This document shows, in pieces, positions 1 through 8,400 of a stretch of DNA of 64,000 bases (position 1 is its first letter; each line of letters starts with the position of its first letter). The position numbers and the translations under genes are program-made. The notes under the pieces were generated by a model. That model was not told where the DNA came from, did no database searches, and worked only from the letters and a program-made list of their open reading frames with translations. This stretch comes from Nocardioides donggukensis (GTDB lineage: Bacteria; Actinomycetota; Actinomycetes; Propionibacteriales; Nocardioidaceae), in the NCBI RefSeq assembly GCF_014842875.1, contig NZ_JACYXZ010000003.1:186001-250000 (forward strand). Direction: 5' to 3'.

Positions 1-682
1 CCAGGTCGTCGGCCAGCCGCTGCCGGATCGCGGCCGTGTGCTCCACCCCGGCCTGCCCCTCGAACACGACTCCGTCGTAGTCGGAGAACCACCAGGCGTG
101 CAGCAGGGTGAGCGCGGCGCCGTTGCGGCGGGCCGCCTCGAGGGCGGCCCGGACCACCTCGGCGCCGGCCTGCGCGTCGTCGAGGCCGACGGTCACGGTC
201 CGCGCACCGTCGGCACCCCCGGTCGTCGGCGGCCGCCACCGCGACGGCACGGTCACGACCGGTGCGTGCGCCCGCGCCGAGACCGCGCTCGTCACGGACA
301 TGGTCAGGATCCGGGCCAGCCCGGTGAGCGGACGACGCTGCAGCACCACCAGCCCGGCGCGTGCGCTCGCGTCGACCAACGTCGGCACGGTCGGGCCGTG
401 GACCAGCTCGGTGCTCACCGGCAGCTCGGCGTCGGCGAGCAGGAGCTCGACCCGGCGGGCCGCGTCCGCGAGCAGGTCCGCCCCCTCCCGGCGGATCCGG
501 TCGAACGGCACGTCGAGCGGCACCATCCCGGGCGGGCCGAGGTAGACCGGGTGGATGGCGTGGACGAGGTGGACGCCGCGCCGTCCGCGGCGGGCCTGGC
601 CCGCGGCGTACTCCAGGCAGGCGGTGCGGTCCGGCTCCGGGCCCACTCCCACGAGGATCCTCGTGCGCTCGCTCTCGGACAT
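1..682 (-). CDS. Universal stress protein, tandem UspA type (3' end outside window)
   Basis: The frame reads from an ATG at 682 to the left edge, about 227 codons, so the C-terminus is missing. It opens with a Usp-type beta strand (TRILVGVGPEPDR), then 'HLVHAIHPVYLG', and the first domain ends in 'ARAHAPVVTVPS', the usual last strand of a Usp domain. A second domain begins at 'GARTVTVGLDDAQAG' with 'LLHAWWFSDYDG', so this is a two-domain Usp, common in actinobacteria. A canonical nucleotide-binding GxxG-(9)-G(S/T) signature is not obvious in domain 1. A GGGAGG ribosome site precedes the start. It is divergent from the alpha/beta hydrolase at 866, with 183 bp between. The role, cytosolic stress or dormancy response, is inferred from the family. 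Confidence 0.85.
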   Translation of the reverse strand, partial: MSESERTRILVGVGPEPDRTACLEYAAGQARRGRRGVHLVHAIHPVYLGPPGMVPLDVPFDRIRREGADLLADAARRVELLLADAELPVSTELVHGPTVPTLVDASARAGLVVLQRRPLTGLARILTMSVTSAVSARAHAPVVTVPSRWRPPTTGGADGARTVTVGLDDAQAGAEVVRAALEAARRNGAALTLLHAWWFSDYDGVVFEGQAGVEHTAAIRQRLADDL

Positions 683-865
683 GACGGCCTCCCAGGCGGC
701 CTCGACGGTGGTGACGCCCACCAGCCTCGTCGCCCCGGGCGGCGTGCGGCAGGGTCCGGAGTCCCGGACGGACCGGGTCTCCGGTCCCGGCATGGCCTCG
801 ACGACGAACCAGAGGTGACGGCCCCGGGGGTGACGGCTGGGGGCGGCCCGCGCCACACTCAGGGG

Positions 866-1726
866 ATGAGCGAGCCGATCCGAGCCCACGAGGCGAGTGG
901 GCGGTACTTCACCGCGGCCGGGGTCCGCAGCTTCGTGCTCGACCACGGCGACGGGCCGGCGGTGGTGTGCCTGCACGGCGTCCCGGCCTCGTCCTACCTC
1001 TACCGCAAGGTGCTCCCGGAGCTGGCCGGCCACGGGCTGCGCGGCCTCGCGTTCGACCTGCCCGGGCTGGGGCTGGCCGAGCGGCCGGAGGACTTCGACT
1101 ACACCTGGAGCGGCCTGGGGCGCTGGGCGGTCGCCGCCGTCGACGCGCTCGGGCTCGACCGGTTCCACCTCGTGGTCCACGACATCGGCGGGCCGGTCGG
1201 CTTCGAGCTCGCCGCCGCGCTGCCGGACCGGATCGCGTCCCTGACCGTGCTGAACACCATGGTCGAGGTGGCCGACTTCCGCAGGCCGTGGTCCATGGAG
1301 CCGTTCGCGCACCGGGGGCTCGGCGAGGCGTACCTCCGCCTGCTGAGCAAGCCGGCCTTCCGGGTCCTCATGCGACGCCAGGGCATCGCCGACGCCGCGG
1401 CCGTGCCGGACGCCGAGCTGGACGCCTACGTGGACCTGCTCAAGCGTGGGGACGGCGGTCGGGCGTTCCTGCGGATCATGCGCGGCTTCGAGACCACCGC
1501 CGCCAAGCAGCAGCTCTACCTCGGCACGCTGACCGGTGAGCGCTACCCGGTGCAGGCCGTCTGGGGTGCCCGCGACCCCGCCCTGACCCTGGCCGACAAG
1601 GGCGAGGCGGTCCGCCGGGCGGCCGGGCTGGAGGAGGTCCGCACCGTGCCGGGCAAGCACTTCCTGCAGGAGGACCAGGCCGGACCGGTGGCCCGGATGG
1701 TTGCCGAGCTCGTGCAGAGGGCATGA
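866..1726 (+). CDS. Alpha/beta hydrolase with Asp nucleophile, haloalkane dehalogenase/epoxide hydrolase-like
   Basis: A 286-residue alpha/beta-hydrolase. The oxyanion region is 'HGVPASSYLYRKVLPEL', close to the HGNPTSSYLWR-type motif of haloalkane dehalogenases. The nucleophile elbow is 'VVHDIGGPVGF', so the predicted nucleophile is Asp, as in dehalogenases and epoxide hydrolases, not Ser. The catalytic His lies in 'GKHFLQEDQ', again typical of the dehalogenase branch. The residue after the nucleophile is Ile; true haloalkane dehalogenases carry a halide-holding Trp there. Substrate is therefore open: dehalogenase, epoxide hydrolase or another Asp hydrolase. I chose ATG 866, which has AGGGG just upstream, over longer in-frame readings that lack family similarity. 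The gene lies 66 bp upstream of the molybdopterin oxidoreductase on the same strand. Confidence 0.85.
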   Translation: MSEPIRAHEASGRYFTAAGVRSFVLDHGDGPAVVCLHGVPASSYLYRKVLPELAGHGLRGLAFDLPGLGLAERPEDFDYTWSGLGRWAVAAVDALGLDRFHLVVHDIGGPVGFELAAALPDRIASLTVLNTMVEVADFRRPWSMEPFAHRGLGEAYLRLLSKPAFRVLMRRQGIADAAAVPDAELDAYVDLLKRGDGGRAFLRIMRGFETTAAKQQLYLGTLTGERYPVQAVWGARDPALTLADKGEAVRRAAGLEEVRTVPGKHFLQEDQAGPVARMVAELVQRA

Positions 1727-1792
1727 GCAGGGCCGCGGGCGGGCACCGTCCGCGGCGGAGCACTGTGGAGCGACCAGGAGGAGACGGCGACG

Positions 1793-4174
1793 ATGACGCG
1801 ACGGACACGTGACCAGGAGATCGACGAGTCGAGCATCAGCATCGGCGAGCCGGAGGACGCCGCCGCCGGCAAGACCGCCGTGGCCGTGACCATGAAGCGG
1901 GCGCTGGAGCAGATGGGCCCCACCCGGACCGCGAAGACGCTGCTCAAGCTCAACCAGACCGACGGCTTCGACTGCCAGGGCTGCGCGTGGCCGGACCCCT
2001 CCCCCGACCACCGGCACACCGCGGAGTTCTGCGAGAACGGCGCGAAGGCGGTCGTCGACGAGGCGACCAAGGAGACCATCGACCGACGGTTCTTCGCCGA
2101 GCACCCGGTCGCCGAACTCGCCGACCACACCGACTACTGGCTGAACAAGCAGGGCCGGCTGCTCGAGCCGATGGTGCTGCGACCCGGCGGCACCCACTAC
2201 GAGCCGATCTCGTGGGACGACGCCTACGCCACGATCGCCCGGCACCTGAACCGCCTGGCCTCACCGGACCAGGCGATCTTCTACACCTCCGGCAAGACCT
2301 CCAACGAGGCCGCGTTCGCCTACCAGCTCTTCGCCCGTGCCTTCGGCACCAACAACCTCCCCGACTGCTCGAACATGTGCCACGAGTCGACCTCGGTCGG
2401 CCTCGCCGAGGTGATCGGGATCGGCAAGGGGTCGGTGTCGCTCGACGACGTCCACCACGCCGAGCTGATCATGATCATGGGCCAGAACCCGGGCACGAAC
2501 CACCCCCGGATGCTGAGCGCCCTCGAGCAGGCCAAGCGGAACGGCGCGCGGATCATCGCGGTCAACCCGCTGAAGGAGGCCGGGCTGATCCGCTTCAAGA
2601 ACCCCCAGACCCCGCGCGGCATGGTGGGCCCCGGCACCGAGCTGGCCGACCTCTACCTGCAGATCCGGATCAACGGCGACCTCGCGCTCCTGCAGGGCAT
2701 CGCCGCCCGGCTGCTGGAGTGGGGCGCGGTCGACGAGAGCTTCATCGACCAGCACACCGTCGGCTTCCAGGAGTACGCCGACCACCTGGCCGCGCTGGAC
2801 TGGGACGAGGTGCTCGCCACGACCGGGCTGACGATGGCCGAGATCGACGAGGCGGCCGGGATGTTCCGCGACTCCGGGGCCAGCGTCACCTGCTGGGCCA
2901 TGGGCATCACCCAGCACCGCAACGCCGTCGCGACGGTCAAGGAGATCGTCAACCTGGCCCTGCTCCAGGGGAACATCGGCAAGCCCGGGGCCGGGGTCTG
3001 CCCGGTCCGCGGGCACTCCAACGTGCAGGGCGACCGGACGATGGGGATCTGGGAGCGGGTGCCGGCCCACTTCCTCGACGGCGTGCGGGACGAGTTCGGC
3101 TTCGAGCCGCCCCGTGAGCACGGCTTCGACTCGGTCGCCTCGATCAAGGCCCTCCGCGACGGCGACGCCCGGGTCTTCATCGGGATGGGCGGCAACTTCG
3201 TCTCGGCCGCCCCGGACACCTCGGTCACCGAGGAGGCGATGCGGGGCGCCGACCTGACCGTCCATGTCTCGACCAAGCTGAACCGCTCCCACGTCGTGCA
3301 CGGCGAGGAGGCGCTGATCCTCCCGGCCCTGGGACGGAGCGAGCGGGACCAGACCGGCGGCACCGACCAGCGGGTCTCCGTGGAGGACTCGATGTCGGCG
3401 GTGCACACCTCGCGCGGCCCGCTCCCGCCCGCCTCGCCCCACCTGCGGTCCGAGGTCGACATCGTCTGCTCGATCGCGGAGGCGACGCTGGGCGACCGGG
3501 CGCCGAGCATCCCCTGGTCGGACTTCCGCTCCGACTACACCACCATCCGACACTCCATCGCCCGGGTGGTGCCCGGCTGCGCGGCGTACGACGAGAAGGC
3601 CAGCCAGCCGGGTGGCTTCGTGCTGCCGCACCCGCCACGCGACTCCCGGACCTTCCCGACCGAGGCGGACCGGGCGATCTTCTCGGTGAGCCCGATCGAC
3701 GTCGTGCAGGTGCCGGAGGGCCGGCTGCTGCTGCAGACGATGCGCTCCCACGACCAGTTCAACACCACGATCTACGGTCTCGACGACCGCTACCGCGGCA
3801 TCTCCGGGGGCCGCCGGGTGCTGCTGATGCACCCGGACGACATCACGGCGTACGGCTTCGAGGACGGCGACTACGTCGACATCACCAGCGAGTGGGACGG
3901 GGTGGAGCGGCAGGTGCCGAAGTTCCGGATCGTCGCCTACGACCAGCCGCGTGGCTGCGTGGCCGCCTACTACCCGGAGACCAACCCGCTGGTCCCGCTG
4001 GACTCCACCGCGGAGGGCAGCAACCAGCCGACGTCGAAGTCGGTGATCGTGCGCCTGGAGCGGGCGACCGCGGAGGAGACCGGGGTGCGGCATGCCAGCG
4101 ACGCGGGCCGGGTCACGCCGAACGGGCGCGGCGACGAGAACAAGCGGCACGTCCAACCGCATCTGCTGAGCTGA
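1793..4174 (+). CDS. FdhF/YdeP-family molybdopterin oxidoreductase
   Basis: 793 residues, the full length of the YdeP branch of the DMSO-reductase/formate dehydrogenase superfamily. Near the N-terminus 'DGFDCQGCAWPDP' replaces the classical four-Cys Fe-S motif, as in YdeP-type proteins. Further landmarks are 'YTSGKTSNEAAF', 'NNLPDCSNMCHEST', 'MGQNPGTNHPRML' and 'PVRGHSNVQGDRTMG', the molybdopterin-binding core. The C-terminal domain starts around 'LLLQTMRSHDQFNTTIYG', the dinucleotide-binding cap of the family. The enzyme should bind Mo-bis-MGD; the physiological substrate is not known for most members, and E. coli YdeP is linked to acid resistance. A strong AGGAGGAG site precedes the start. 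No FdhD or electron-transfer subunit is adjacent. The cofactor gene moaE lies about 47 kb downstream. Confidence 0.92.
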   Translation: MTRRTRDQEIDESSISIGEPEDAAAGKTAVAVTMKRALEQMGPTRTAKTLLKLNQTDGFDCQGCAWPDPSPDHRHTAEFCENGAKAVVDEATKETIDRRFFAEHPVAELADHTDYWLNKQGRLLEPMVLRPGGTHYEPISWDDAYATIARHLNRLASPDQAIFYTSGKTSNEAAFAYQLFARAFGTNNLPDCSNMCHESTSVGLAEVIGIGKGSVSLDDVHHAELIMIMGQNPGTNHPRMLSALEQAKRNGARIIAVNPLKEAGLIRFKNPQTPRGMVGPGTELADLYLQIRINGDLALLQGIAARLLEWGAVDESFIDQHTVGFQEYADHLAALDWDEVLATTGLTMAEIDEAAGMFRDSGASVTCWAMGITQHRNAVATVKEIVNLALLQGNIGKPGAGVCPVRGHSNVQGDRTMGIWERVPAHFLDGVRDEFGFEPPREHGFDSVASIKALRDGDARVFIGMGGNFVSAAPDTSVTEEAMRGADLTVHVSTKLNRSHVVHGEEALILPALGRSERDQTGGTDQRVSVEDSMSAVHTSRGPLPPASPHLRSEVDIVCSIAEATLGDRAPSIPWSDFRSDYTTIRHSIARVVPGCAAYDEKASQPGGFVLPHPPRDSRTFPTEADRAIFSVSPIDVVQVPEGRLLLQTMRSHDQFNTTIYGLDDRYRGISGGRRVLLMHPDDITAYGFEDGDYVDITSEWDGVERQVPKFRIVAYDQPRGCVAAYYPETNPLVPLDSTAEGSNQPTSKSVIVRLERATAEETGVRHASDAGRVTPNGRGDENKRHVQPHLLS

Positions 4175-4235
4175 CCGGGTCTCCACTCCCTGGGTGCGAC
4201 CCCGGTGGCGACCGAGGTGCCCGGGGCCTCCAGGA

Positions 4236-5456
4236 TCACGCCGAGGCGGTGGCCTCACGCAGCTTCAGCACGTCGACGAGGAACCGGGCGGCCGCCCCGC
4301 CCTCGGCCACGGCGAGCTCGAGGGCGGCGGGGACGTCGAGCTCGTGGGCGAGCAGCCGCAGCACCTCGGCCCGGGCCGACCCCGCGTCCGCACCCGCCCC
4401 GGCCGCGGAGTGCAGCCGCTCGAGATCGGCGGCACCTCGGTGGAACTCCTCGTCCTCGCAGTCCCAGGGCTGGTCCCAGGGCCGGTTGAGCAGCGCCAGC
4501 CGGACGGCGGGGCCGGAGTAGCGCTCGAGCAGGTCCCGGACCAGCACCAGGTTGCCGGTCGACTTGGCCATCTTCTCCCCGGCCATGCGCACCTCGCCGA
4601 CGTGGACGACGGCGTGGGCGAACGGGGCGACACCGGTGGCGGCCTCGGCCATCGCGGCCTGGTAGGCGTGGTGCGGGAAGGTCAGGTCGCTGCCGCCCAC
4701 CAGCACGTCGACCGCGCTGCCGAGCCCGGTGATCGCCATCGCCGCGCACTCCGCGTGCCACCCGGGACGGCCCCAGCCCCAGGGGCTCGGCCAGGCGGGG
4801 TGGTCCTCCGGCGAGGGGCGCCAGACCGGGACGTCGAAGGGCGACTCGCGACCCGGTGCGTCGCCCTGGTCGCCGAACTCGCGGGAGGCCGCCAGGGCGG
4901 GCCCCTCGTCCAGTCCGGAGGCATGGCGCACCGCGTCCCCGCGGAAGTAGACATGACCCTCGCGCTCGTAGGCGGCGCCGGCCTCCAGCAGGGCCGCCGC
5001 CAGTCGCACGACGTTGCGGATGTGGCTCCGGGCGTGCGGGGACATCGCGGGCGGTGCCACCGCGAGCGCCCGCATGTCCCGGTCGAACAGGAACTCCTGG
5101 GTGAGGGCGAACTCGTCGTAGTGCCGCCCGCGACCCCGGGCCGCCGCGGTCAGGACGTCGTCCACGTCGGTGACGTTGCGGCACATCACGACCTCGGTGC
5201 CCGTGGCGTGCGCCAGCGAGCCGATCAGGTCGGCCCAGACGAAGGTGGAGGCATGGCCCACGTGGGTGACGTCGTACGGCGTGATCCCGCAGCTGTACAC
5301 CCGCAGGGGTCCGGCCGGCAGCACGGTGCGTCCGGCCAGCGTGAGCGGGACCGGGGCCGGGGTCTCGACGGGATAGCGGCCGGCCGCGCCGACCACGCCG
5401 GGCAGGTTCGGGACGGAGAAGGACGTGGGGATCGACACCCTCCGAGTGTGCCCCAT
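4236..5456 (-). CDS. MshC/cysteinyl-tRNA synthetase-like class I cysteine ligase
   Basis: 406 residues, matching MshC (about 410) and too short for a complete CysRS with anticodon-binding domain. It has 'SCGITPYDVTHVGHAS', where CGITPYD is the MshC form of the zinc/HIGH region (CysRS usually has CGPTVYD). It also has 'GWHAECAAMA', 'GGSDLTFPHH' and a KMSKS-like 'KMAKSTGN'. MshC joins cysteine to GlcN-inositol in mycothiol synthesis. The protein is divergent enough that it could be a paralog with another amine acceptor, so I give no symbol. ATG 5456 gives the family length; a GTG at 5438 is an alternative start. It begins 26 bp after the stop of the large carboxylase gene, so co-transcription is likely. 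Confidence 0.78.
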   Translation of the reverse strand: MGHTRRVSIPTSFSVPNLPGVVGAAGRYPVETPAPVPLTLAGRTVLPAGPLRVYSCGITPYDVTHVGHASTFVWADLIGSLAHATGTEVVMCRNVTDVDDVLTAAARGRGRHYDEFALTQEFLFDRDMRALAVAPPAMSPHARSHIRNVVRLAAALLEAGAAYEREGHVYFRGDAVRHASGLDEGPALAASREFGDQGDAPGRESPFDVPVWRPSPEDHPAWPSPWGWGRPGWHAECAAMAITGLGSAVDVLVGGSDLTFPHHAYQAAMAEAATGVAPFAHAVVHVGEVRMAGEKMAKSTGNLVLVRDLLERYSGPAVRLALLNRPWDQPWDCEDEEFHRGAADLERLHSAAGAGADAGSARAEVLRLLAHELDVPAALELAVAEGGAAARFLVDVLKLREATASA

Positions 5457-5482
5457 GCCCGGCCCGGGGGCCGAGCGCTCGG

Positions 5483-8400
5483 TCAGGACCGGCTCCGCTC
5501 GATCGCCGCGATCACCTGCGGGCGCAGCTCCTCGGCGCTGATGACCGCGTCGACCGAGCCGACCTCCACCGCCCGGTGGATGTTGTGCACGCCGTCGAAC
5601 TCCGCGGCCACCTCGCTGATCTTCTCGGCCCGCATCTCCGCCCGGAGGTCGGCCAGCTCGACCATGAGCCGGCTGCGGGTGGCACCGGTCGCCTGTGTCA
5701 GCTCCGCCTCGAGCGCCTGCACCGCCGGAGCGGCTGCCGCCCGCTTGTCGACCTCCCCGGAGAAGACCACCGCCGCTGCCGGGGCGCCGCCCAGCACCGA
5801 GGCGTAGGAGCCCTCGATCGCGAGCACGGTCATGTTCGGGTTGAGCCGCTTGGAGAACACCACGAACGCCCCGCCGTGGTAGCGCGAGATCACGCAGAAC
5901 ACGATCGGTCCTTGGAAGTTCACGATCGCGCGGCCGATCTCGGCGCCGTACTCCAGCTGCAGGTTGCGCATCGAGTCCGGGGAGCCGTCGAAGCCGGACA
6001 GGTTCGCCAGCACCACCAGGGGGCGGTTGCCGCTGGCGGCGTTGATCGCCCGGGCCGCCTTCTTCGACGAGCGCGGGAAGAGCGTGCCCGCCGTGTAGAC
6101 GTCCGGCCCGTCGGTGGGCGGGAAGCCGCGTCGCGGGACCGGACGGGACTCGATGCCCAGGAGGCACACCGGGTGGCCGCCGAGGTGCGCGTCCTGGACG
6201 ACCGCGGTGTCGGCGTCGGCCATCCCGGCCCACCTCTCGAGCACCGGCAGGTCCTGGTCGGCGACGGCCCGCATCACGGTCCGGATGTCGAAGGCCTTCT
6301 TGCGGTCGGGGTTCTTCTCCGCCGAGAAGATCTCACCGACCGTGCTGAAGTCGCTGTCCCCGACCTCGTGGGGGTAGGGCGTGATGTCGCGGTCGACCGG
6401 GTCGGTCGTCGGGGCCCGGCGTGGGCCGGACTCCCCCGGCACGACGTACGTGTGCTCGTAGTGGGCGAGCAGCACGTCGAAGGCGCCGGCCAGGTCGGGA
6501 GCCCAGTACTGCCCCTGCCCGTTGGGCCCCATCACCCGGTCGTAGCCGCCGATGCCGTAGTTGTCCTCGGCCGAGACCCCGCCGGAGAAGTCGAGGGACT
6601 GCTTGCCGGTCAGCACCATCGCGCTGTCCGGCGTCATCACCAGGATCCCCTTGGTGTGCATGAGCATCGTCGCCTCGGCGTTCCAGTACGGCTGCGCCCC
6701 GACGTTGATGCCGGCCACGACGACGTTGATCTCGCCGCCCGCCTGGGTGAACTCGACGATCCGCTTGAGGGCGGCCGCGACCCAGTCCATGTTCTCGGTG
6801 CCCGAGTCCATCGAGATCCGGGCGCCGGCGGAGAGCGCGAACCACTCGACCGGCACCTGCATCCGCTCGGCCAGGTCGAGCGCCGCGATGATCCGCGTGC
6901 ACTCCGGGCCCGAGACCGCGCCGAGCGCCTTCGTCGGGTCGCCACAGAGCACGACCCGGGTCACGCCCTCGGGGTGCAGCGCGGTCGGGGTGGTCACCAC
7001 CGAGACCAGGATCCCGGCGGTGTTCAGCCCGGGGGCCCGGTCGACCGGCACCAGCTCGCCGTCGTCGTCGAGGTCGTGCTCCACGGAGGTGCCGCTGCCG
7101 GCGAGCACGCTCTCCAGCTCGTAGGGGTAGACGAGGCCGCGACGGCGGGCCCGCAGCACCTTGGCGGCGTACTCGTCCAGCGGCTTCAGCGGCTCGGTCG
7201 GCGGCGGGAGCACCGAGGCGCCGACCCCGGCGCCCGGCCGGGCGTGGAACCGGATCGCCACCGGGCTGGCCGACTCCTCGGAGCCGTCGGGGCCGGCCAT
7301 CCTGCCCTGCACCAGCACCTCCTCGATGCCGGCGCCCTCGCTCAGCGGGGTGATCTTGCCCTGCAGGGCCGTGAGCTGGTCGATGTCGGCCTCGACGACC
7401 GGCCAGACGTGCACCCAGACGTGGTTGACGTCGAGCTTGCTGCCGGCGCTGCCACGCGCGGTGCGCACCCGCCGGATCGCCTCGAGGCAGTTCTCCACGG
7501 CCCGCTCGGCGTGGGGTACGGCGACCACGGCGCCGTCGTCGTCGCGGACCACCGCCAGCTGGCGGACCTGGGCCAGTGCCACCAGGCGCCGGTCGGTCGG
7601 GTTCTCCCGGGCGACGCAGTCGTAGAGCAGCACGTCCTCGGGTGCCTCGAGCCGGGTCACCTCGAAGTCGCGCAGCCGCCACAGGTTCAGCCTGCGCCCG
7701 ACCATGGGGTGCACACCGCGCACCAGGTCGTCCTCGACGATCCCGTCGGGCCTCTCGGGCCCGTCGTCGGCGGGGCGGAGGCTGACGTAGGCCACCTCGC
7801 GGTCCCCGCCCGGGCAGACGGCGACCGTCACCCGGCGCACCTCGCGCGCCCACGACAGGCCCTGGACCCGGCGGACCAGCTCCTGCGAGGTCTCCTCGGC
7901 GTCCTCCGGCGCGTCCGGCCAGGCGAGGTAGAGCTCGACCACGGCATCGGTCCCCGTGTCCCGCTCGGCGAGCAGACCGGACACGCTGCGCGAGAGCGCG
8001 CCGTCCTCGGTCAGCTCGTCCGCGGTCCCGAGGCTGGAGACGAGCCGCGTGGGCCGGTCGACGAGCCGGTAGTCGGCGACCAGGAACGGGCGGCCCTCGA
8101 CCTGCGTGGACCGCAGGTCGTGCAGGTCGTGCTCGCGGTAGTGGCGACGTGCGAGGACCTCCAGCATCGGCTCCCGGGAGGGCGTCCCGTGCTCGAGCCG
8201 CTCGGCGAGGAACCGCACGATCTGCTCGGGGATCGCGGCGAGGGCGTCGATCCGGGCGGCGCGGTCCGGGGCGTCGGGGTCCGCCGCGAGGGCCTCGAGC
8301 TCCTGTCCGACGCCGGCCAGCACGCTGGAGCGCTCCTGGTCGACCAGCGGCTGGTCGAACCAGCGGAACCTGATGCTGCGGGCCAGGTCGCCGACGACCG

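Noticed and set aside
2261..4258. Long open frame antisense to the molybdopterin oxidoreductase
   Set aside because: Low-complexity shadow with no motif; the plus strand holds a complete enzyme with family motifs.
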